DNA from: Woeseia sp034521225
Lineage (GTDB): Bacteria > Pseudomonadota > Gammaproteobacteria > Steroidobacterales > Woeseiaceae
Assembly (NCBI GenBank): GCA_034521225.1
Contig: JAXHMR010000033.1
Location: 186,001-250,000, forward strand
Length of the DNA stretch: 64,000 nucleotides
Reading direction: 5' to 3'
Under the pieces are notes generated by a model, which saw nothing but the letters and a program-made list of their open reading frames with translations, did not search any database and was not told the DNA's origin. Made by a program: the position numbers and the translations under genes. Below are positions 9,018 to 17,911 of this stretch, piece after piece (within the stretch, counting starts at the first letter, position 1; each line of letters starts with the position of its first letter).

Positions 9018-11115
9018 TTGAGTAATAAAGTGAAAGCAATCAGAAAATCATTTCAGTACGGTGAGCACACCGTAACACTAGAGGCGGGCGCCATTGCGCG
9101 TCAGGCCGACGGCGCCGTAATTGACGAACTGGCCGATACGGCAGTGCTGGTTACCGCAGTTGGCCGCAAGTCAGCTGATCCTGGCAGGGACTTTTTCCCG
9201 CTTACTGTAAATTACCAGGAAAAGACCTATGCCGCGGGCAAGATTCCAGGCGGCTTTTTCAAGCGGGAAGGGCGGCCAAGCGAAAAAGAAACGCTGATTT
9301 GCCGCTTATTGGACTGCCGATTTGTCCGCTGTTCCCAAAAGCATTCAAGAACGAAGTCCACGCCATTGCGACCGTTGTTTCGTCGAGTTCCGGAAGTCGA
9401 TGTGCATTCCGGCGTTGATCGGCGCATCTGCCGCATTGGCAATTTCCGGTATGCCTTTCGCCGGGCCGATCGGTGCGGCGAAAGTTGGTTATTCGGACGG
9501 TAACTATATTTTGAACCCGACGGCATCGCAGGTCGCGACGTCGGAACTCGACCTCGTGGTTGCTGGTACATCACAGGCTGTGATTGATGGTCCAGTCCGA
9601 AGCGAAGCGTCTGTCGGAGGAAGTGATGCTCGGCGCCGTGATGTTCGGCCACGAACAGATGCAGGTTGCGATTAATGCAATCAATGAGCTGGTTGCCGAA
9701 GCCGGCAAACCGAAATGGGACTGGCAGGCGCCCGCTGCGGATGATTCGTTGGATACTGCGGTCGCGTCGTCGGCCGAGTCGGCACTTGCAGCGGCCTACC
9801 AGATTACCGACAAGATGGAGCGCCAGGCAGCGGTCAGCGCGGCCAAGTCAGCGGCCCGGGAAACCTTGTTGGCTGGCGATGAGCCGCAATGGTCGGCAGA
9901 CGAAGTTAGTGCGGCGCTGTCGAAACTTGAAAAGAATATGGTGCGCAAGCGTGTTATCGCCGGCGAACCACGTATCGCTGGCCGCGACCGCAGCACGGTC
10001 TGCCCATCGATATCGAGGTTGGTGTATTGCCCCGGGCACACGGGTCCGCGGTATTCACTCGCGGCGAGACCCAGGCGCTGGTTGTGGCGACACTGGGTAC
10101 CGGGCGCGATGCGCAGATCATCGATGCGATCGAGGGTGAGCGCAAAGAACCGTTCATGTTCCATTACAACTTTCCCCCGTATTGCGTGGGCGAAACCGGG
10201 TTTGTTGGTACGCCGAAGCGCCGCGAAATCGGTCACGGCAAGCTGGCACGCCGCGGTATCCAGGCTGTCATGCCGACCACTGACGATTTTCCATATGTCA
10301 TTCGCGTTGTGTCGGAAATTACAGAATCGAACGGGTCCAGTTCCATGGCCTCTGTCTGCGGTTCGAGCCTTGCGTTGATGGATGCCGGTGTGCCGATGGC
10401 TGCCCCGGTCGCCGGCGTCGCCATGGGACTCGTCAAGGAAGGCGACGACTTCGCTGTACTGACGGATATTCTCGGCGACGAGGATCACCTCGGTGACATG
10501 GACTTCAAGGTTGCCGGTACAGACGACGGCATCACCGCGCTGCAGATGGACATCAAAATCCAGGGCATTACGCGCGAGATCATGAGCGATGCACTGGATC
10601 AGGCGCGGGATGCGCGCATGCACATCCTGGCGACAACGGCCAAGATCATCAGTGCACCGCGCGGCGAAATGTCCGAATGGGCACCTACAATCATGGCCTT
10701 CAAGATCGATCCCGAGAAGATTCGCGATGTCATCGGCAAGGGGGGCGCAGTAATTCGTGCCATCACCGAAGAGACCGGCGCCACCGTGGATATCGAGAAT
10801 GACGGTACCGTGCGAATTGCTTCCGTCGACGGCTTGTCCGGCAAGGAAGCGAAGCGCCGCATCGACCTGATCACCGCCGATGTCGAAGTCGGCGCATTGC
10901 ACGACGGCAAGGTGGCCCGCCTGTATGGACTTCGGTGCGTTCGTCACGATCCTGCCGGCAGGGATGGCCTCGTGCACATTTCGCAGATCTCGACTGAGCG
11001 CGTTGAGAAAGTCAGCGACAAGCTCGCCGAGGGCGATGAAGTGCGCGTAAAGGTTCTCGAAGTTGACCGCCAGGGCCGTGTCCGCTTGTCGATGGAAGAG
11101 GTCGACGCCGCCTGA
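9018..11115 (+). CDS. pnp: Polyribonucleotide nucleotidyltransferase PNPase (frame-disrupted)
   Basis: 3'-5' phosphorolytic exoribonuclease and degradosome component. The first RNase PH domain begins IRKSFQYGEHTVTLEAGAIA and contains AGKIPGGFFKREGRPSEKE. The second contains MFHYNFPPYCVGETG and the KH domain follows (KIRDVIGKGGAVIRAITEETGA). The S1 domain ends the protein (GLVHISQIS...VKVLEVDRQGR). Frameshifts lie near 9325, 9400, 9585 and 9990, plus a compensating pair near 10930 and 10960 that garbles about a dozen residues of the S1 domain. The total of about 699 codons is normal. The start is TTG at 9018; the GTG at 9030 is an alternative. Confidence 0.94.
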
Positions 11116-11139
11116 TACCAGGTTCTGTCTGCCGAGCCG

Positions 11140-11166
11140 CCGCCGCACTGTCGTTTCGTGCGGCGG
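11140..11166. terminator. Strong hairpin between convergent pnp and the EAL gene
   Basis: CCGCCGCAC at 11140-11148 pairs perfectly with GTGCGGCGG at 11158-11166 across a 9-base loop. No T run follows on either strand, so intrinsic termination is uncertain. The position between two convergent genes fits a termination or RNA-stabilising role. Confidence 0.4.
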
Positions 11167-11247
11167 GCATATCGACCGGGGCCCAAGCACTTATCTGGTT
11201 AACGGGCTCCAGGGAGCACCGGTTTCCCGCGCTGACTCCTGGCCCGG

Positions 11248-12571
11248 CTAGCCGGGGTGGTCGTCCTGCTGCGCAACCAGCTGTTCCATGATGCGGGCGT
11301 CCAGCCACGCGTCAAACTTTACCTGTGGCATGGGGCGGGCAATATGAAAGCCCTGGCCGACATCGCAGCCGGCATCCCGCAGTGCCGTGAGCGTCGCTTC
11401 GTCCTCGATTCCCTCGGCGACCACCGTCATGCCGAAAGCGGCGTGCGGATTCAGCATGGTTTCAACCAGGTGCCTGTCCGCCGGGTTTGTTACCATTCCG
11501 GTAACGAAGGTACGGTCGACTCTGAGTTTGTCCGCTGGTATCTACTGAAAATAAGAAAATGATGAAAAACCGGTGCCGAAATCATCGATCGAGATTCGGC
11601 GCCAAGCTCCTTAAGCCGGTTCATGGTCGCGAAACTGGCCTCGACATCGGTCATGATCGAGCTTTCGGTGATTTCCAGCGTCAGCAGACTGGCCGGAATG
11701 TTCCAGATCGACAGCAGGCTGCGGATCATATCCACCAGTTCTGCGTCCAGAAGCAGGGACGCCGGCAGGTTTACCGCATGCCGATATCGTTGCCGTCGCG
11801 GCGCCATAAGACTGCGCATCTCAGGGCGGCATTCAGCGCGTAGCGGGTCATCGGCGCAAGCAAATCGGTGCCTTCAGCGACAGCAAAGAAGCGGGCCGGC
11901 GGTACCTGGCCCCAGGTTGGTGAAAACCAGCGCATCAGGGCTTCCACGCCGCAAATCTCGTTGGTCTGGAGGTCAATCTTGGGCTGGTAGTGTAATTCGA
12001 GATCACTGTCCCGAACGGCATGCGCGAGTTCGTTGCGCATTTCCCAACCGTCTTTCAGGAACCGCACACTGTCGTCATCAGCGGTCACGCAGGTCCTTAC
12101 CGGATTCCTTCGCGACTTCCAGGGCAATCTGGGCCTGTTGCAGGAGGTCGGCCGGATCAACACCGTGTGCGGGATACAATGCGATGCCCGCGTGGCCTTG
12201 CAACGGCGCGTGTTTATCAAAAGCGGCAGTCCCTCCGGCTCACAGATACGCAGGAATTTCTTTCCCGCGAGTATCGCGTGTCCCGGGTTTTTGAGCTGCC
12301 GGATAATTGCTACAAACGTCTGGTCTCCTGTTTGCACGATCTCGTCGACGGGCCGCAGCGCCTGCTGAAAGCGGCTGCGCAGCGAATCGAGCAATTGTCC
12401 GGCGCGGCGATAGCCGAAACGCGCATGGATCCGGGGAAATGCAGTAGCTTCAATGACGATGATCGCAAACAGGTCATCGCTGATTGCCGTTGTCCGCCGC
12501 ACCTTGTCGATCAGTTCGGCGATGCTCACACGTTCGACCCTGCACTCCGAAGCGGTGGCTGCCGCATTCAC
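11248..12571 (-). CDS. GGDEF-degenerate/EAL c-di-GMP protein (frame-disrupted)
   Basis: Likely cyclic-di-GMP phosphodiesterase or sensor. The N-terminal half resembles a GGDEF fold (IVIEATAFPRIHARFGYRRAG), but the signature is TGDQTF, so diguanylate cyclase activity is not expected. The EAL domain has EALMRW, LEITES, IDDFGTGFSS, VAEGIE and GCDVGQGFHIARP. The lysine of the usual LKID motif is Arg (LRVD). Frameshifts lie near 12200, 11800, 11590, 11545 and 11495. The start at 12571 overlaps the stop of the upstream HD-GYP gene in an ATGA, so the two are translationally coupled. Confidence 0.85.
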
Positions 12572-13848
12572 AGGAAATACTCAGATGGCTGGATACCATA
12601 GGCCCCGGTTTCGAGACCGCGGTCGATCCAGATGGAGTCCTGCTCCTTCTGGTCATCCGACATCAGGCGCAGGTCAATGGTCCGGAAGTCCCGGCTGGGA
12701 TTCTTGTCGCGGTCCAGCACTATCATGACTTCCGGCCTGAGTCGTTGGTAATTGTTTTGTGCAACGACGACGCCGACTTCCCCGGAATTGAGTTCGACGA
12801 GGCTGCCGGTCGGGAACATGCCGACGGCCTGCACAAACTGATCCACCATTTCGCTCTGGAAATCGTTATTCGATTTGCGCTGCAGTTCACGCATCGCATC
12901 AAAGGACGACACCCGGTTGGCATAGGGCCGTTTGGTCACCATCGCATCGTAGGTGTCAACGATTCCTGCCAGCCGGCCAAGTACCGGAATATCGGGACCT
13001 TTGACGACGCCCGGATAGCCCTGGCCGTTGAAGCGCTCATGGTGGTTCGCCACCATGCATTCAATGCGCGGATCCACATTCCCGGCCTCAGCCAGTATGT
13101 CCAGGCTGAATTCGACATGGCGGCGCATCAGTGCCATTTCCTTGTCACTGAGCCGATCGGGTTTACGCAGGATTTCCGTCGAAATCTTCGTTTTGCCGAT
13201 ATCCAGCAACATTCCGCCGAGACCAACGGCAACGAGAGTTTCCCGGTCAAACCCGAGATGGCGGCCGAACACAACGGCCCAGACTGAACTGCCGATCGAA
13301 TGCTGGTACACGTATTCGTCCGCCGCCTTGATGCGCGTCAGCCACGCCATGGCGTCACGATTGCGCAATACGCTGTCGACCAGCGGGTCGACAACCTCTT
13401 CAAGCAACGGAACATCGAGTGCGTCGCCCTTGCGCAGGCTGTCAAGCATGTTGCTGACAGCTGCCGCAACGTTTTGCTGGATACCCTGTGCCCGTCCCAG
13501 TTCCTTGCCGAGTTCTTCCTTGTCCTCGTAGTAGTGGCCGGTGCGGGCAGGATCGGGCTCCGGAATGTTGATAACCCGCAAGTGGCGCTGCGTTTCAATA
13601 TCGTCCTCGATGACCGTTGCCTTGTTAAGCACACTGTTGCGGAGCGCTGCACGATCCTGGTCAGTGATGGATGATTGCTCTGCATCAACGAAGACGTACT
13701 GACAGTATTTCTGCAGTTCCTCTATGTCAGAGTCGTCCCGGATAAGGAAACCCTGGAACAGGAATGGAGTTTCGAGCCACGGGCGATCGAGGCGGGCCAC
13801 GTAATGACCTACCTTGAGTTCGCTGCTGTTAACCTGCACTTGATCCAT
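12568..13848 (-). CDS. HD-GYP domain protein with DUF3391-like N-terminus
   Basis: A 426-residue, intact c-di-GMP phosphodiesterase-family protein. Residues 1-130 resemble DUF3391 (LKVGHYVARLDRPWLETPFLFQGFLI). The HD-GYP domain spans about 165-350, with an early histidine in YVYQHSIG, then LLDIGK, HHERFNGQGYP and RLAGIVDTYDAMVTKRPY. The histidine of the HD pair is replaced by Leu (LLDIGK instead of LHDIGK) and the usual LDG before GYP reads FNG. Activity is therefore doubtful unless this is a tolerated variant of the subfamily. It is the first gene of a two-gene operon with the EAL protein. Confidence 0.9.
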   Translation of the reverse strand: MDQVQVNSSELKVGHYVARLDRPWLETPFLFQGFLIRDDSDIEELQKYCQYVFVDAEQSSITDQDRAALRNSVLNKATVIEDDIETQRHLRVINIPEPDPARTGHYYEDKEELGKELGRAQGIQQNVAAAVSNMLDSLRKGDALDVPLLEEVVDPLVDSVLRNRDAMAWLTRIKAADEYVYQHSIGSSVWAVVFGRHLGFDRETLVAVGLGGMLLDIGKTKISTEILRKPDRLSDKEMALMRRHVEFSLDILAEAGNVDPRIECMVANHHERFNGQGYPGVVKGPDIPVLGRLAGIVDTYDAMVTKRPYANRVSSFDAMRELQRKSNNDFQSEMVDQFVQAVGMFPTGSLVELNSGEVGVVVAQNNYQRLRPEVMIVLDRDKNPSRDFRTIDLRLMSDDQKEQDSIWIDRGLETGAYGIQPSEYFL

Positions 13849-13894
13849 TGCGTATTATCGGCCCCGCCGGCAGGCGGTTATCAAGCGGACCAGT

Positions 13895-14918
13895 CTAGGG
13901 AGCAGCGCTCTCCCGTACCATGACCGAGTCCATAAATCTGACAATTCGTCCGGGCAGGTAGTAGTGGGGCTGCCAGGGTGTGCCGCCGTCGACAAAGCCG
14001 ACATGGCCACCGGCCTCGCTGATCTCGAGTGTGACGCAGTCGGCGATCGCGTCGTCTTCGGGAACGATGTCAGGTGTCAGGAACGGATCATCCAGCGCGT
14101 TGATGATCAGCGTTGGCCGGGCGATCCGGTCGAGAAAGGCACCCGAGCTGCGCGGTCGGAATAGTCGTCCTTGCCGCTGAAGCCATGCAGCGGTGCGGTG
14201 ACGGCGTCGTCGAATTCCGCGAACGTGGTTGCCGCCATTGCCCGCTGATAGTCAAAAGCGGCGGTGTCCGGGTCGAACTTTCGCGCCACCGAACTCTTCA
14301 TACGCTTTAGTAAGAAAAACTGATAAAGTCTTGAAAAACCAGTAGAAAGTGCCTCCGAAGATCGGTGAAGATTCAGTGGCACAGACACTGCCGCGGCGGC
14401 ACACAAGGGCGTCATGTGCACCGCTTTCACCCAGGTATTTCAGCAGCACATTGCCGCCAAGGGAGTAGCCCGCGGCCACCATCGGGCTGCGATGGCCCTT
14501 GCGCCGCAGCGTTTCGAGGAAAAAGCGGATATCGTCGGTTTCGCCAGCGTGATAGCGGCGCGCAGGCGGTTGCGATAGCTCCGGCAGTCGCGAAGTGCAA
14601 GACCGCCGCGCGCCAGCCGCGCTCTGCCGCGGCGTGGAGCAGCTGCCGGCAGTACGACGACTTCGCGGACCCTTCCAGACCGTGCAGGATGACGAGCATC
14701 GGCCGCTCGTAGCGGTCGCCGCGGGCATTCGCTGCCAGCCAGTCCACGACTGTCACGTCGCCGTCAGGCAGCTCAAGCCACTCACTGGTCAGGGGCGGAC
14801 GGGGTGCCCGCGCCCAGGGCAGGGCTGGATATATAGTCTGCAAATGCCGTCCCGGCAACCAGCGGGCGGGCCGGAACGGGCTGTCGCGTATGCGCTTCTT
14901 ATCAGAATCGTTGGTCAC
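13895..14918 (-). CDS. YheT-family alpha/beta hydrolase (frame-disrupted)
   Basis: Predicted esterase/lipase of the YheT (hydrolase_4-like) family; the substrate is unknown. The N-terminus has PARWLPGRHLQTIYPAL, then ILHGLEGSAKSSY. The nucleophile elbow is GYSLGGN, and the family motif HAGETDDIRFFLETLRRKG precedes it. The C-terminus ends WQPHYYLPGRIVRFMDSV. Shifts occur near 14600, 14395, 14340 and 14140. The start is the GTG at 14918, which lies downstream of a terminator; a longer reading to 14981 would run through that terminator and is not credible. Confidence 0.85.
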
Positions 14919-14944
14919 GTTAAGGCAGATGGGGCCGCGGGGCG

Positions 14945-14974
14945 AAAAAAAAGCCCCCTGCTTGCGCAGGGGGC
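14945..14974 (-). terminator. Rho-independent terminator of phaR
   Basis: On the minus strand a 9-bp GC stem (GCCCCCTGC at 14953-14961 with GCAGGGGGC at 14966-14974, 4-base loop) is followed by eight T (plus-strand A run 14945-14952). It closes the phaR transcript before the hydrolase gene. Confidence 0.85.
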
Positions 14975-15000
14975 CAGCCATGGAGTTAACACTCCTTCAG

Positions 15001-15044
15001 GCGTTTGCAGCAGGGGGCGGGGGAGCGAATCCCTGCTGCAACGC
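15001..15044. repeat. Long inverted repeat between phaR and its terminator
   Basis: TTGCAGCAGGG at 15005-15015 pairs perfectly with CCCTGCTGCAA at 15031-15041, and GCG/CGC extends the stem past one bulged base. It has no T run. It sits in the 3' untranslated part of the phaR transcript. Confidence 0.6.
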
Positions 15045-15105
15045 ACAAAATAGCGATTCGTCCGGTTGCTGTCAAGTACCCGTTTCCGGATTGTTCAATT
15101 TCGTC

Positions 15106-15616
15106 TCAGCCAGCCTTTTTGCGTTCCTCGGCAAGCTTCGCTTCGTCGTCGGCGAGCCTTGCGGCCGGTACCTGTAAACCGCCGGAACACTTCGTCCTGC
15201 AGCGACTTCCAGCGATTGAAATTTTTCTGGGCCACGTCCGCCACGGCACCTATGGGGTCGATGCCAACAACCTTCTTAACCTGCCCGCGAATCTGCCCTG
15301 CTGTTGCGTCATGAACAGCTTCATGCTCTGTTCCAGGTACTTCGCCATGAATTCCGGCATTACCTTGCCGTAGGAGCGGATCACCTGTGACAGGAAATCC
15401 CGGCTCATGACCGCGTCGCCGTGCTGTTCCTGTTCGCTGATGACCTGCAGGAGTATCGACCGCGTGATGTCGTCGCCACTCTTTTTGTCGATAACGGTGT
15501 AAATCGACCTTGCGCAGCACCAGTTCACGGACGTCAGCCAGCGTTATATAGCGGCTTTCCTCAGTGTCGTACAGTCGGCGGTTGGGGTATTTCTTGATAA
15601 TGCGGGTTGCAGTCAT
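15106..15616 (-). CDS. phaR: Polyhydroxyalkanoate synthesis repressor PhaR (frame-disrupted)
   Basis: DNA-binding regulator that senses polyhydroxyalkanoate and represses phasin and synthesis genes. The N-terminal PHB/PHA accumulation regulator domain is clear: RIIKKYPNRRLYDTEESRY, ITLADVRELVL, then IDKKSGDDITRSILLQVI. The second domain has LSQVIRSYGKVMPEFMAKYLEQSM. Frames change near 15505, 15290 and probably 15185. The likely C-terminus is RLADDEAKLAEERKKAG, stopping at 15106; reading on in the previous frame would stop at 15095. No PHA synthase or phasin gene is in the window. Confidence 0.85.
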
Positions 15617-15749
15617 GGGGTACTCGTGTCGGTGATCGCGATGCACTGCACGTCTGCTGCAGCCGGCATCGCGCCAGGGAGTCCGCGGTCCGGGCGGCGG
15701 GGAGCGTCAGAGCATGCGCTGAATAGCGGCACCATGTTCGGAATGACGC

Positions 15750-16669
15750 CTACGATAGCCCATTTTGGTCCTCAGCCAAAGTATCGGGCAGGCGAATGAT
15801 ACGCTTGCGGCCGTGCAAACGGGCAGGTTGCCAATGCCGCACGGCCCAGTTCCATAATTCGGGCAGGCGGGCGCCGTCGAGATCGGAACTTACCGGCAGT
15901 TCCAGGGCCCGGAAGGCCGCCACCAGCGTGGGCGCAGGCATGGCCGTATCAATCGCCGGTGCGCCGGTCTGCTTGCTCAGTTTCTGGCCCGCACGGTTGG
16001 CAGCGACCGGAATGTGGAGATAGTCCGGAGTCGACAGGCCCAGCAGGCGCTGGAGGTACCGCTGCGTCGAGTCCAGCAAATCGATACCTCGCACCACTTC
16101 GGTACTCGGTCCGCGGCGTCGTCGACGACGACAGCCAGGCGATAGGCGATCAGGCCGTCGCGCCGGCGATGATGGAGTCGCCGGACTCCGACTCGAGGTG
16201 CTGCGCCTGCGGTCCCTGCAATCCGTCCGAAAAGCACACGGCCTCGTCGTTGGTACGAAGGCGGATGGCATACCGGGTGGCGACCGTGCCATCGCGGCAG
16301 GTTCCGGGATAGATGGTGCCGAGGGCACCCTGCGGTGCCTCGGCCAGGTCGCGCCGTGAACATCCGCAACGGTAAGCGAACCCTTGTTGCTGCAATGTCT
16401 CGATGGCGTCGAGGTGCTGCTGCCGGCGCTGGCTTTGGAAAGTCACGGGTCCATGCCACTCGAATCCGTAGGCATCCAGCGCGTCCATGATCAATGTGAC
16501 GGCACCCGGCTGCTCGCGGGGCGGGTCGATGTCCTCTATCCGGATCAGCCACTGACCGCCGGATGACAGTGCCTGCAGGCAACTGGCGGTTGCCGCCAGC
16601 AACGAGCCGAAGTGCAACGGGCCGGTCGGGGAGGGCGAAACGGCCGACATAGGGGGCCGCTTCGCTCAC
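15750..16669 (-). CDS. gluQ: Glutamyl-Q tRNA(Asp) synthetase (frame-disrupted)
   Basis: Truncated glutamyl-tRNA synthetase paralogue that attaches Glu to queuosine 34 of tRNA-Asp. It begins APYVGRF and carries the HIGH-like motif PSPTGPLHFGSLLAA, then WLIRIEDIDPPRE, a Cys-containing zinc segment (YRCGCSRRDL) and a KMSKS-like KLSKQTG. The length of about 306 codons fits GluQ, which lacks the anticodon-binding domain. Shifts lie near 16635, 16155 and 16095. It stands next to dksA, as in many gammaproteobacteria. Confidence 0.9.
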
Positions 16670-16708
16670 AATACGCTCTCGCGCTGGCTTCGGCAGCGGC
16701 CAGCCCGG

Positions 16709-17623
16709 TTACCGGTAGCGATCGTCCCGGTCGCGGAACTGGCGCTCGGCCATTTCACGCCGCTCCTGCGCTTCCACGCACAGCGTGGCAACCGGGCGAG
16801 CTTCCAGCCGCTTAAGGCCGATTTCTTCGCCGGTCTCCTCGCAATAGCCGTAGGTTCCGTCGTCAATGCGCGCCAGCGCCGAATTGATCTTGCGAAGGAG
16901 CTTGCGCTCGCGGTCACGGGTACGCAATTCCAGGCCGAAGTCCGATTCCTGTGTAGCGCGATCGTTCGGATCCGGAAAGTTCGCGGCCTCGTCCTGCATA
17001 TGGTGCAGCGTTCGATCAACCTCGTTCATCAACTCACGCTTCCATGCCAGCAGAATCTCACGGAAGTGCTCCAGCTGCTCGGCATTCATGTAGTCCTCGT
17101 TACGCGCCGGCTTGTAGGGCTCTATGCCGTGGAGCGGGCCGGACAGGACATCAGTGAGTGAACTGGTCTTCGTCGACGTCGTCTTGCGTTTTGCAGGTGC
17201 TTTTTTCTTGCTCGCCTTTTTCGTGCTGGCGGGCTTCTTTTTTGTCGTGGCCTTTCTAGCCGAAGCCTTTTTAGCCGAAGCCTTTTTAGCCGAAGCTTTC
17301 TTGGCCGGCGCTTTCTTGCGTGAGGCAGGCTTCTTCTTCGATTTCGATGCCTTTTTCTTTGCGGTTTTCTTGACCGCTTTCGACTTGCTCTTCTTTCCGG
17401 CCGCCTTCTTGCTCACTTTTTTCTTCGTCGGACGCTTCTTGGCCGCAGGCTTCTTGCGTGAGACAGCCTTTTTCTTTGCCTTCTTCGATGCCGCTTTCTT
17501 TTTGGTCACTTTGGCCTTCTTGCCTGTCGTTTTCTTCCGTGAAACTGCCTTCTTCGAAGCAGCCTTTTTACGGGCGGTACCAGCCTTCTTGCGCTTCTTG
17601 CTCGCGGTCTTTTTTGCGGGCAT
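16709..17623 (-). CDS. dksA: DksA-family RNA polymerase-binding protein with Lys/Ala-rich tail
   Basis: RNA polymerase secondary-channel factor that works with ppGpp. The DksA part is the C-terminal 140 residues: NAEQLEHFREILLAWKRELMNEVDRTL (coiled coil), the tip motif DPNDRATQESD, and the finger. The finger has only two of the four usual cysteines (YGYCEETGEE and ATLCVEAQ; the partners are Thr and Ala). The first 170 residues are a histone-H1-like run of KKAS/AKK units, coded by imperfect 15-base repeats around 17250-17310. The ATG at 17623 lies behind GGAG. The frame is intact. Confidence 0.92.
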   Translation of the reverse strand: MPAKKTASKKRKKAGTARKKAASKKAVSRKKTTGKKAKVTKKKAASKKAKKKAVSRKKPAAKKRPTKKKVSKKAAGKKSKSKAVKKTAKKKASKSKKKPASRKKAPAKKASAKKASAKKASARKATTKKKPASTKKASKKKAPAKRKTTSTKTSSLTDVLSGPLHGIEPYKPARNEDYMNAEQLEHFREILLAWKRELMNEVDRTLHHMQDEAANFPDPNDRATQESDFGLELRTRDRERKLLRKINSALARIDDGTYGYCEETGEEIGLKRLEARPVATLCVEAQERREMAERQFRDRDDRYR

Positions 17624-17911
17624 TTTCGACTCCTGCCGGTCCGAGAAAAACGCGGGATTATACATTGGTTGGGGCCACATGGAAGCTCAATTTCCGGGGC
17701 TCGGGAGGCCCGCTCCGCCAGCCGCTCCGGGGGGGGCTCGTGCGGCGTCCGCAGAGGGCTGGAAACGGCCGTCGTGTAGACGTCCATCAGGGCCGCAGCG
17801 CCTGGCGACTCAGTCGCCAGCAGCTACGAAAATGCCCGCGTGTCTTTTCCTGGCGACAATCGTTTTATCAGCCGAATTACATTACACTAGAGCGATTTGA
17901 CGGGACCACTG

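Noticed and set aside
14919..14981. Longer N-terminus of the YheT-type hydrolase
   Set aside because: It would translate through the phaR terminator; the GTG at 14918 is sufficient.
17124..17900. 258-codon Phe/Ala-rich frame opposite dksA
   Set aside because: It is the complement of the lysine-rich tail (AAG/CTT runs give Phe/Leu) and has no family signal.
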